Shown here: positions 22,801 through 32,564 of the stretch, piece by piece
Numbering within the stretch: the first letter of the stretch is position 1
Layout: every line of letters starts with the position of its first letter
Assembly: GCF_000004825.1 (NCBI RefSeq)
Contig: NW_008805064.1
Span: 2,852,001-2,916,000, forward strand
Reading direction: 5' to 3'
Length of the DNA stretch: 64,000 nt
From: Heterostelium album PN500
Taxonomy: Eukaryota; Evosea; Eumycetozoa; Acytosteliales; Acytosteliaceae
The notes under the pieces: model-generated
Told to the model about the DNA's origin: nothing
Database searches by the model: none
What the model saw: only the letters and a program-made list of their open reading frames with translations
Translations under genes and position numbers: made by a program

Positions 22801-25439
22801 AGGCGAAAGCACTGATTTGGATGAGGAAATCAAAGAAGATGGCAACCGATGCGTAGAAGGAGAAGGCAACGACTGCTGGCATCTTTGTGAGTGTTCCCAA
22901 GAGGAAAGCAAGCGATTCAGAGAGGGAAGCAAGTGCCATGGATGGACCTACCTTGGCGAGGGCACGTGCCAGTGTTTCCTCTGGGAGTGGACGGGTGGTG
23001 GTTCTGGTGGAGGCGTTGTAGGTGCTGACGTGGAGTGACTCGAATGTGTTGACCAAAATGAAGATGTTATCGACACCGATCGCAAGCACAAGGAATGGAA
23101 TAACCTCGGAAATGATAAGAGTGGCTTTGATACCGATGATACTGCAAATACCGACGGAGATGGAAATGGAGAAAGCGACAATGATAATTCCACAGAGACC
23201 AAGGGTGAAACGGGAATTGACGAAAATGGAGGAGATTCTCGATGGGAATGGATAGTAACGACCGAGAGCAATCGAGACGTACAAGAACATGACAGAGTAG
23301 GAGATGAGAATGGTTGGAATATCGGCCTTACCTTCTCTGGCGAGTTCGTCTTGAACGGAACGTTCGGCAGAGTAGGCAATGTGGAAGGGGAATGACTCAT
23401 TCTTGTTGTAGGCGGCAACTTTAGCCAACCAGACATCTTCCCAAGCTTCGTTGACGGTCAAATTGGCCGGTTGATTATTGAGCAAGAATGTGGTGACAAA
23501 AGCAGTGGAGTTCATGAAATCGGTTGTGAAATTTCCTAGGACGACGTTATTCTGAACTGGGACACCAATGGCATCCATACATTGTGGAGCGAGATTACTG
23601 GTCTGGCAGTATTGAAGACTGGCGTTGAATCCAGCTGGTCCGATACTCTCGAGAAGTGTTATATTACGTTGCCAATAACCAGTGACTGACTCGACGATAC
23701 ATCCTCTCTTGGTTGGTTGGAAACAGAGGTCGGCCTGTTCAATGGTTTTACCCTCAAATTCGACTGTGATTGCCATGAGATCGATTTCCAGTTGCATCAA
23801 GGTCAAGATGTTGTCGTAGGTGATAATGAAAGAGGATGGATCGGAACGGTTACTGATAATCAATTGCTCAGTACGATAGAATGGACCAAAATGTTCATCG
23901 AAGTAAGCTTTTTCGATGGCGGAACGACTGCTTGGTGATACCCAGAGTTTGACTGGATCCAACTCGATTTGGAGCTTGATGATACCGATGGAAGCAGCGA
24001 TGGTGAATACGACGGTTCCGAGAATGATCCACCATGGATGTCTACCGATGAATTTGGCGTATACAAAGAACATCTTTTGGATGAGAGATGGATCCTTGAT
24101 TCCGATACCTTGGAACTTTGGGGAGGATGGTGGAGTGGAACTTGGAGAGTTGTCATTGAGGTAGAGTGAAGTGATGTTGGAATAACCAGAGTCATTCGAG
24201 TTGTTAAAGTTAGTGGACATGGTAGAGAGTCTGTCTTTGAAGAAGTAGAGGAATAGAGTGAAGCAGATGATCAAGAGGGCAACCAAAGGTGGATAGATTG
24301 CTACGAAAAGAGCAAGACTGCAGTCCCACTCGACATTGTATGGCATCTGGTAGGTGCAGCTAGCAGAGTGTGAAGGAGCAACACCAACTGCGAATGGAAC
24401 AATAATACCAGACAAATAGAAAATAAGCAAGAAATAAACGAGAATCATCCACTTCATCTTTTGAGTTCTCTTGAAAATATTGAATAACATCCACATTGAC
24501 AATGCTGTAAAAGTAGTCAAAATGAAACCAACATAAGAGTAAATCATCCAAATTGATAAAACTGGTACTCTATAATAATAATTTATATATTAGTATAAAT
24601 GTTTGTTGGATAGATAATAAATAATAATAACAATGGCAATGGCAATAACTTACTGAGCATCAAAGAATGTAGTATATCCAAGTGTTTTGTTGAAGGAAAG
24701 TCCATCACCTTCGGTTGGAACAACACATGAATCTCTGCAATATTCACAGGAGCAAAGTTCAGAGCATGGGATAATGCTACCATTGTATCCAATGACTTCG
24801 TCGTAGACAAAGGTAAGTTTGAATGCTGGATTGTAAATCACAAAGACACCAACAAAGAATTCCTGATAGGTTGGGTAAAAGTGGGCGAATGGAGGTCCAC
24901 CACTTGTTTGGACGTCACGACAAGAGTTGTAAAGTCCTTCGGCGAAAATTGGGTTGATGTTGTAGTTGATTGAAATGATTTGATTGGTGTTGTTGTTGAC
25001 GTTGGTTGGAACCATGTATGTGCTCTGATAGGGACTGCATGAAGATGCGCACCAAAGCTCCCAGACATTGGTCATACACGATGAACACTTTCCAAACATA
25101 CCACTAGCAATCTCCATATTATTGAAAAGTACCATACTTTGATTGTAATTACAACAGACATCACCTGAATATGCTGGATCGAATTGGCATGTACCCGGTG
25201 CAATAGGTGGATCGGGCTAAGAATAGAGATTAGATAAAATTGATTTTGTTTCTTGAAAAATTAATTATATACTTACAATAAAAGGTGGGAATGATTTATC
25301 TAAAATGAAATTTGAGTTGAGACCATACATTGAGCAACCCATTGTCGGGTTATTTAAATGAACATCTGAGTGTGTCAATGATGGAATTGCTTGATATAAA
25401 ACGACTACCAAAAGTAGGTAGTAAAAAATGTATTTTCAT
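19859..25439 (-). CDS. npc1: Niemann-Pick C1 sterol transporter (NPC1)
   Basis: A late-endosome/lysosome membrane protein that exports cholesterol. Five exons (25277-25439, 24654-25216, 21947-24569, 21399-21868, 19859-20027) give about 1,328 residues, near the usual 1,280-1,340. Visible parts: signal peptide; N-terminal Cys-rich sterol-binding domain ([37 protein letters not shown]); transmembrane segments; a sterol-sensing domain near 660-830 ([34 protein letters not shown]-like); further RND-type segments; and the C-terminal [20 protein letters not shown]. Two oddities: exon 1 holds one base too many between the ATG and the signal peptide frame (A-run at 25423-25428), and the last intron is 1,371 bases. 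I see no clear C-terminal lysosomal motif of the LLNF type. Confidence 0.93.
20028..21398 (-). other. Unusually long NPC1 intron
   Basis: The donor AA|GTAAGT at 21398 and the acceptor TTTAG before 20027 join two exons that are contiguous in other NPC1 proteins ([13 protein letters not shown]). Its 1,371 bases compare with roughly 55-130 for most other introns here. It contains A/T runs, a GGTCA-TTGGT-TGACC inverted repeat near 20698-20712 and a C-rich block near 20350-20360. I see no open frame of interest inside, and no small exon is required by the protein. Confidence 0.75.
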
Positions 25440-26806
25440 TTTTTTTTATTTTTTTTTAATATAAATGGATTAAAAGTCTTCTCTCTTCTTCTTTTTCTTT
25501 TTCTTTTGTTATCTAACTAACTAAACTCAATAAATCCCTAAAATAATAATAAGTTGTATTTTGAAATGTTAATATGATTTTTTGATATTTTTCTTGATTA
25601 TGAGGGAAATGAATGAGGAAAATTGTTTGATGGTCATAGGGAAAAGTAAGTAATAAGAGTAGGAATAAGGAAGTATGTATAAATAGATAAGATATGTAGT
25701 ACATACCGAATGGAAACCAAAGAGTTTAAATATTTGTATGCGAAGAGAGCTCCTACAATAAAAAAAATAATAAAAGATAAAATTGTGGGTGATTAGTTAC
25801 TAGGATTTGAAAATCCGATAAACTTGAAAATAAAAATAAAAAAATAAAATAAATTAATAATTGCAAATTGAAAAAAAAAAATCAGAGTGTGGGGGTTTCA
25901 ATCCGCCCACGTTAATTGACAGGAGGTATCTCTCCATCAAAAAGGTAGCGCCTAAGACAAAAAAAAAGTGAAAAAAAAATGAAAAAAAACTTTTTTTCGG
26001 GTCTTCAAGCACACAATCCATTGGAGGACTGTACACTAATATGATATTGATCAAATGTTTTGAATCTTCTATTATGATTGAAATTTTTTGATTTTTTTTT
26101 TCTATTTGGAAATTTACGATGAATAAATGTTGAATTAACAACATCATCCAATGTATTACTTTTGGTGTGATGGTGAATTGTTGACGATTAGATTGACTTT
26201 TCAAAAAAAAATTGAAAAATATTTTAGGACCCAACAGCTAAACACGAAAATCACCTATTTCTTTTGAAACCCGCAAAGATATTTTAAAATAAAAAAAGAG
26301 GTTTTGCTTTGCTGCAAGATATTAATAGTTTTTATTTTTATAAATACCTTTATCTTTTTTGACTTGTTATTATTATTATTTTGTTTTTATTAGTTATTAG
26401 TTAACATTAAACAATATTGTCTTTCTTTTGTTGAAACCAAATTAACTGAAAAAAAACATCAATACAATAAATACACCTTAATTAATTAAAAGCAAAGTAA
26501 AGTAATCAAATCGAGGTCAATGGGCAACAATGTTAAAGATGAGGGTTATAATTTATTTCAAAACTTGGAATGATCATCATTAGTGTGTATTCATGATGTG
26601 CTATTTTTTGTTTTATTTTTTGTTTTAAAAATTAAAAATAAAAAAAGGTTCTTTGGAGGAAGTAGTGGGTTTTTAATGTGTGACATATCTTCATCAGATT
26701 ATAACGATGTCGGATCTCATTTTGTCTGATTAAAAATAAATTTGTTTACCTTTTTTTTTATTTTTATTTTTATTTTTTTATTTTTATTTTTAAATTGAAT
26801 TACGAC
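25440..26806. promoter_or_regulatory. Divergent intergenic region between NPC1 and the ASCH gene
   Basis: About 1.37 kb without a recognisable gene. On the minus strand, a segment near 25707-25755 is bounded by TTGTAG and GGTATGTA and could be a 5'-untranslated NPC1 exon. A G/C-richer patch at 25888-25955 breaks the AT background. Tandem TTTTTA blocks at 26752-26790 lie just before the ASCH start and look like a promoter T-tract. Confidence 0.4.
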
Positions 26807-27136
26807 ATGTCTCGTGATCATCAATCAATTACCTTTTATAGAAGATTCGAAAATGACATTCTCAATGGTAGAAAGACTATAACAGTTAGAGATAGCAGTG
26901 AGTGTCACTTTCAGAAGGGTCAAGTCCTGAGTGTCTTTAGAAATGAAGACCAAACCTACATATGTAACATCGAGGTAGACAGCGTTATCCCAGTCAATAA
27001 AGATGAACTTGATGATCAACATGCATCCCAAGAGAATATGTCATTAAGTGAATTAAAACATGTAATAGATACAATCTATCCAGGTGTGAATCAATTATAT
27101 GTAATTTCATTTCATTTAACAAACAAATTAGTATAA
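26807..27136 (+). CDS. yqfB: YqfB-type ASCH-domain N4-acetylcytidine amidohydrolase
   Basis: A 109-residue, single-exon ASCH-fold enzyme. The bacterial YqfB family hydrolyses N4-acetylcytidine to cytidine and acetate. The whole length aligns with E. coli Yqf[21 protein letters not shown] (Lys and Thr of the GRKTIT motif), [27 protein letters not shown] and LYVISF. From memory, K21, T24 and E74 are the proposed catalytic residues in E. coli YqfB; the matching Lys, Thr and Glu are present here. I place the start at the ATG at 26807; an in-frame TTG at 26795 would add four residues and is not needed. The near-bacterial sequence and lack of introns suggest gene transfer from bacteria, which these amoebae eat. 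Confidence 0.9.
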   Translation: MSRDHQSITFYRRFENDILNGRKTITVRDSSECHFQKGQVLSVFRNEDQTYICNIEVDSVIPVNKDELDDQHASQENMSLSELKHVIDTIYPGVNQLYVISFHLTNKLV

Positions 27137-27197
27137 ATAATCTAAAAAAAAAAGTATAATAAAAATAAAATTATTATTTATTTATTTGATCGGTTTA

Positions 27198-28113
27198 TTA
27201 TTGTTGTTTTTGTTGTTGAGTTGGAATCAATTTTCTAACAGAGAGATCATAGACTACCTCTTCTAACTTTTTGATATCATATTTCATCGAGTCGAATCTC
27301 TTTCTTAGTATGTCATTCTTTAGGTTTAATAAACGGAATCCTGCATAGAGATCGTTAACAAATGTTGAAATGAGAAGTGGTGTTTCAAAATCTTGTCTAA
27401 TTACACAGTTTACACAATATCTTGACTATAATGATAAAGAAAACAATCATCTTTTGATTAGTAGGAAGATATACATATATATAATGTTCAGTGTTACTAT
27501 TACCATTTCATTTGTAACATCACATAAACCAAGTAAATAATCTTCCAATTCGACGGTGATAGAACCTTTGGTGGCAGTACTTTCGAAACCAAGATGATTT
27601 TGGATCACTTCGATCTTTAGGAGTTGTTTACATTCGAGCCAATATGAAAATGCAAGACAAAATACGATCTGTGTGAGATGACGTTTCCAGTGATCACGAT
27701 ACTTGTAATAGTTGAATGGTTTTATGAGTGCTTTCAATTCATTGAATGTAGGTTTAAGTGAAGTTGCAAGTTCCACTATCTGTTTATACAATTCTTTAGA
27801 GTTATTGATATCTAAAATGATTCATTGTATTGACATTAACAACAACAACAATAATAATAATAAAAATGAACGTTAATAATTTGATGATTCATTTATTTCT
27901 TTTCAGTGTATCATCAACAAACATACTCTGTGTATGAGCCATCTGTACGATTAAATTCATCTTTCTCTCTGTTTGGTCGATTACGGTGGTTGAGTTTTTA
28001 ATATTCTGTCTAAGTTGGAACTCTTCCTCCATTTCATTCATAAAGCTATTAAAGATGTTGTTGACCTCTAGCATCATGCTATTACTATTGTTATTGTTGT
28101 TTGTTTCACTCAT
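27198..28113 (-). CDS. tsn: Translin
   Basis: A small helical nucleic-acid-binding protein that forms the C3PO nuclease with TRAX, acting on small RNA passenger strands and tRNA leaders. Three exons (27927-28113, 27504-27811, 27198-27425) give 240 residues against 228 in humans. The N-terminus is Asn-rich. The conserved core includes LKALIKPFNYYKYRDHWKR, and the C-terminus has the translin signature ISTFVNDLYAGFRLLNLKND followed by LRKRFDSMKYDIKKLEEVVYDLSVR. The fold is a seven-helix bundle. I see no TRAX partner gene in this window. Confidence 0.93.
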
Positions 28114-29009
28114 TTTTGTTTAAATAATTATTATTAATCAATAATAATAAAAATAATCAAATTTAATTAATGTTTTTTTTTGTTTTGATCAAAAATTTTT
28201 TTTTTGATGATCATTAAATTGAATTAAAACTATTATTATTTTATTAAACTATGTAATGACAGTTATAGAGTGTAAAACATATGTTTTATTAATATTTTCT
28301 ACAGTCTACAATCATTTAGGTGATAAACAAAATAACAAAAAAATAAAAAAGTAATAAAAAAAATTAAATATGCAATCATAAGTTATAATAGTAAATATTT
28401 TAAAATGTTAACATTTCAAGATCATATTTTATCATTTATATGTTCTTTGGTTGTGTAAAGTTAGTAGCAGATTATTTATTCTAAATATATCATTAACATT
28501 ATTTTATAAGTTTTTTATTTACATATTCTTGTATTTACTGTTTTTTTTTTAAATAAGCACCTCATTAAATAAAACAAAGATATAATGATAGATAATCACT
28601 TGTCGAATCTATTGATATTAAATTTATAAAGAAATAATAAGAGATACATAACTTTATAAAGGAAACATATTTATGTTTTTTTTTTTATAAAAAAAACACC
28701 GCTAAAAGATATTACTATCAGCATTCAAAAATAAGATATAGTGATAGACAAACACTCAGGATAGACAATATCATTGGTTTTTTAAATTAATCTAAAATAA
28801 TTATTAGATTTAAGTTATTAATCGAAGGCATTGGATAACATACACAGATACAATGTACGAGATAGTCTTGTTACAAAATATATTAAATTCGTGTACACTG
28901 CAGTGGTATTGTAGAGTTACATCATAAAAAATAATATTTAAACCTTTTTTTTTTTAAAAAAATTATACATCACAACAAACATAACGACAAATCCAATTAT
29001 AAATTTGGT
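28114..29009. other. Intergenic region, no gene seen
   Basis: About 900 bases of very AT-rich DNA between the translin start and the tRNA-Arg neighbourhood, with T-runs near 28200, 28540, 28677-28687 and 28946. No coding content is recognised. It contains the translin promoter. Confidence 0.5.
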
Positions 29010-29025
29010 ATACCGCAAGCGGTAT
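29010..29025. repeat. 16-nt palindrome 3' of tRNA-Arg
   Basis: ATACCGCAAGCGGTAT has perfect 7-base arms around an AA centre. It lies 19 bases past the tRNA 3' end and 11 bases past its T-tract terminator. A 12/16 identical palindrome occurs at the same relative place after tRNA-His (39347-39362). Confidence 0.75.
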
Positions 29026-29036
29026 GATGAAACATT

Positions 29037-29040
29037 AAAA
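29037..29040 (-). terminator. Pol III T-tract terminator of tRNA-Arg
   Basis: Four T residues on the minus strand begin 5 bases after the tRNA 3' end. This is the usual minimum for RNA polymerase III termination. Confidence 0.6.
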
Positions 29041-29044
29041 GAAT

Positions 29045-29117
29045 CGACCAATGAGGGGCTCGAACCCGCGACCTACAGCTTAGAAGGCTGTCGCTCTTCC
29101 AACTGAGCTAATCGGCC
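29045..29117 (-). tRNA. tRNA-Arg (anticodon UCU)
   Basis: A 73-base cloverleaf without an intron. The acceptor stem GGCCGAT pairs with ATTGGTC (two G-U pairs). The D arm is GCTC/GAGC. The anticodon arm ACAGC-CTTCTAA-GCTGT gives UCU, reading AGA, a common Arg codon in this AT-rich genome. The T arm is GCGGG-TTCGAGC-CCCTC, with one C-U mismatch. The internal A box (TTAGCTCAGTTGG) and B box (GGTTCGAGCCC) are intact. CCA is not encoded, as expected in eukaryotes. Confidence 0.95.
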
Positions 29118-29266
29118 TTGTTGAAGTCTTTTTTGCAACATTCATTTTTTGAAAGTTTTGCAGTTATCCCCAAAAAATTTAACAAATTGTCACATTTTTA
29201 ATTATATTAGCTAAAATAATTTTATTGATGCAATTTACAAGGTTTTAAATAAAATTTTTAACCTAT

Positions 29267-30163
29267 TTATATAATTAAATGATCCATTAGATGCAAGATA
29301 ACATCTTTACCGGCAGAGTTCAAACTTTCTCTCTTCATGATGACATGAGTATGTGATAATGCATTGTCAAACTTCATATGATGTCGTGAGTATGTCAGTG
29401 TTTGTAGGTTCTTTAGCATCTCTCGCAGGATCGGTCCTTTCTCATCGTTGGCAAATGCCAAATCGTCGGAATCTGTCAGAGGCTTGAATTCAGCGAGTGA
29501 ATCACTGTCGATAAAGTGCGGATACTTCAAAGATAGCCTCTGTTGCGTTCCTCCTTGTTTGGTGTATGGATTCTGATGAGAGATATTCGATGTATTGAAT
29601 ACCACGTGAATATCATTCTCGATAGTTGAATAGAGTGATCGGTTCTTAAATAGCTGCAATCCCAGTAGGTATCTAGAGTCTAGTCTTGACATCTCCAACA
29701 AGATGGGATTGGAATCGTTGTCTGTCAGCATCAATTGTTTGCCGGTGACACTGATACATTTGTCGGTAAAGAAAGATACGGTGACGTTGAATGCACCCTT
29801 CTGAGGACGTCTACTACCGCAGTGTGGCGATGAAAGAGATATATATTGAATGGGTGACACGTTATTAAAGTAACCCTGTTCATATAGAATGCCGATGGCA
29901 TATCGTGAGATTGGACCACCTAAACTGTGACCGACGATCGATATCTTTGTGGGTTTCAGTAGCTTTGAAACCTCTGTGACTTCATGTGCCATTCTCTCTC
30001 CACACTTGTCAATACCCTCACGTGTCTTGACTCCACCATTGGCAGATCCACTCACCAACAAGAGATCAGGGTATCTCTCCTTGAAATTCTTTATCATAAC
30101 ATCGTAGTCTGCAAATGTACCATGCAATCCATGTTGAAAGAATATCATATGTTTTTCTGTCAT
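29267..30163 (-). CDS. DUF676 putative serine esterase/lipase
   Basis: A 298-residue, single-exon alpha/beta-hydrolase of the DUF676 (ROG1/FAM135-like) family. The family hydrolyses lipid or acyl esters; the substrate here is unknown. The N-terminal HGLHGTFADYDVM is the oxyanion-hole HG(L)xG motif. The nucleophile elbow GHSLGGPISRYAIG is typical, with the catalytic Ser in GHSLG near residue 79. SLSSPHCGSR follows at the usual place. A Cys/His-rich C-terminal part includes HTHVIMKRESLN with a candidate catalytic His. I see no signal peptide or membrane segment, so a cytosolic enzyme is most likely. Confidence 0.9.
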   Translation of the reverse strand: MTEKHMIFFQHGLHGTFADYDVMIKNFKERYPDLLLVSGSANGGVKTREGIDKCGERMAHEVTEVSKLLKPTKISIVGHSLGGPISRYAIGILYEQGYFNNVSPIQYISLSSPHCGSRRPQKGAFNVTVSFFTDKCISVTGKQLMLTDNDSNPILLEMSRLDSRYLLGLQLFKNRSLYSTIENDIHVVFNTSNISHQNPYTKQGGTQQRLSLKYPHFIDSDSLAEFKPLTDSDDLAFANDEKGPILREMLKNLQTLTYSRHHMKFDNALSHTHVIMKRESLNSAGKDVILHLMDHLII

Positions 30164-30513
30164 CTTTGTTTTTCAACCTTATTTTATAATTAAATAAATA
30201 ATAAAAACTATTGTTACAAATATTTAATATTATAATATATATTTCGATTTTAACCTTTTCAAAAAATGTGGTGAAGTCTTTGCAATGTTTTCTGTAAATT
30301 AAATTAATTTAAAAAAAAAAAATATCTTGCAAATTTAGGAAGGGTAAAATATGTAAACTTATAAAAAAAAAGGATCTGAGTCATCTTGCCAAACAAAAAA
30401 AAAAATTTATTGTTAATTTTTGTGCACAAGAACAATTTTATTTTATATTACATTTATTTAAAAAAAGAATAAAAGTAGTAAAACACAACAAAATGATACA
30501 GTTACTTTCAATT
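30164..30513. other. Intergenic region, no gene seen
   Basis: About 350 bases of AT-rich DNA between the DUF676 start and the end of the first P450. It contains A-runs near 30310-30321, 30362-30371 and 30396-30404. No feature is recognised. Confidence 0.5.
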
Positions 30514-32154
30514 TTAGACAATTCTATCTTCAACAAAGATTTCGAAATCCTTTGGTTTAATAATGATATCGTAAACCATTTCTTCACTAATCGGTTTTGA
30601 ATCAACAGAATTGAATTTAAAGTTCAACAATAGGTTTGAGACGGCAATAAATATTTCGTCTAGAGCCAAGTTCAAACCGAGGCAATTTCTTGGTCCAAGT
30701 GAAAATGGAATGAAGAACTCGCTGTGGTTGTCATAGAGGAATCTGGAGGGATCGAATTCCTCTGGGTTCTTCCAGTGCTCTTGGTCAAAGGCAATGGCAT
30801 AGTTGTTCAAAAGGAAAGTACTGTCCGCAGGGAAATAGACATCATTAACGACGACAGCTTCTTTACATTTTCTTGGGAATGGGAATGGAGCGACAGGACG
30901 ATATCTCAATACCTCCTTGATTACCGCCGATACAAAGGGTAGATTAATACGATCTGATAGTAATACTTGATTTCTGTCTGAACCTATTACATGTCTCAGT
31001 TCGTCGGCACACTTTTCTTGAATATGTGGATTGTTTACCATGAGAATGATAAACCAGAGGATTGTATTGGAACTGGTATCGGTTCCTGCCAATAAAAAGT
31101 CGGTGCATAGATAGCAGATTCTGGTCTTATCACCGGTTTCCTCTGATGCAAGAATGAAGGAATCCAAAAGATTTCTAGGATTATCTGGATCCAATGATGC
31201 TAGGTGTTCATCATAGTATCTTTTGAAAATCGATACCAATTTTGTATTTTCATTCTTAATATACTTTATATACAATCGAATCAATGGATGTAAGAATGTA
31301 AATGATTCGTAGTTGGCATAGATACCAGAGTTCTTGGCTACCGCTTCACAGTAATGTACAATATTCTTCATTTCCATTTCATTGTCTTCATCATGATAAT
31401 TCAATTCCTTTGATATTATCATTTGAAGAATGATATTCATAGTAAATCTATGACAATATTCAATTGGATTTAACTATGATTATTTAAGTTTTGAAATCGT
31501 TAGAAAGAATAGTTAACAATAAGTTTTAATAAAAAATATTTACTCTAGTTTTACCATCTGCATAGGCTCTGAAATGTTGAATAAATTTCAAAGATTGTTC
31601 TTCCATTAATGGGATTTGTGATTTCAACTTTGTCTTGGTGAATGCTCTTGATGTAAGCTTTCGTAAACTATACCAATCTTGATCTCTGGCAACAATAATA
31701 TCTTGATAGCCATTGGAAATCTCCTTCCATGACGGAGAATCAGGTCTATTTATAAAATTGTCAGAATGGTTCACCAAAATCTCTCTTGCCAACTTTGGAT
31801 CGCTACAAACTATAGCATATCTTTAAAAAGATATATCTTATTAATAAAATGATTTTGAATTCAATCTATTGTAACAACTTACTTTGAGGCAAAATAAAAT
31901 CCAAATACTTTACCATATTTGAAACTGAACTTTTGTAAACTAATAAAAGGCAAATCAAAAATAAAACTTAACAAGTTTCCAAATAGAGGTAGTGCAATCT
32001 GTTTTGGAGGATCTAGATCGGAATATCTACGATTATTTCTATACTATAAAATAATTTAAAAGTTAGTAAAAGAAAAAATATCAAAATTGTTTTTTATACA
32101 TACAAATGACCAAACTGTCAATACAAATAGGATTGTAGTAATAAAAATCAACAT
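30514..32154 (-). CDS. Cytochrome P450, CYP508-like (copy 1)
   Basis: An ER-anchored haem monooxygenase. Four exons (32104-32154, 31883-32043, 31544-31820, 30514-31473) give 482 residues, a normal P450 size. Exon 1 encodes only the N-terminal membrane anchor (MLIFITTILFVLTVWSF). A Pro-rich hinge follows (DLDPPKQIALPLFGN). The I helix has LLAGTDTSSNTILW with the oxygen-activation AGxDT motif; the K helix ExxR is VIKEVLRYRP; the haem loop is PFSLGPRNCLGLNLA with the axial Cys. The PPK and PFSLGPRNCLG patterns resemble the dictyostelid CYP508 family, but I assign only CYP508-like. It is in tandem with a second P450 that shares two intron positions. Confidence 0.92.
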
Positions 32155-32564
32155 CTTCAGGTTTATTAAATAAACAAATTGTCATTCTCATCTTTTCTTA
32201 AAATAGCTTAAGTATTAATTGGAGTTTAATTTAAATATATTTAATTATTACTTTTTTAGAAATGAATGGTGTTGAAAGCCCCAACAAAGAAAAAAATCTT
32301 CATCAAAAAGCCCACTAAATTCTCAAAAAGTGTAAAATAAATTAAATCACTCAAAGCACACTATTTTTTCATGATCATTAAATAGAAACATAATGATGTT
32401 TTTTCAATCACCCTTCATCTAATAAAATTAGTAGTAACTCATTACCACTTTTCTCTCTATTTCTCTATCATTTATTTGTGTGTTTATTTTTTAGATAATT
32501 ATTTCCTTACACCTGAACTACTTTAATATTAATTAATTTAGTAATAAAATAATAATAATTTTGT
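32155..32564. promoter_or_regulatory. Spacer between the tandem P450 genes
   Basis: About 410 bases between the stop of P450 copy 2 and the start of copy 1, both leftward. The downstream gene must have its own promoter here. There is no recognisable element beyond AT-rich runs. Confidence 0.4.

Noticed and set aside
22586-23038. 150-residue plus-strand frame opposite NPC1
   Set aside because: Antisense to conserved NPC1 exon 3; no independent similarity.
25854-26234. 126-residue minus-strand frame upstream of NPC1
   Set aside because: Dominated by Phe/Lys from T/A runs, with no domain. The GC-richer patch inside it is reported separately.
26795-26806. Upstream TTG start for the YqfB-like gene
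   Set aside because: Eukaryotic starts are ATG; the ATG at 26807 keeps the whole conserved domain.
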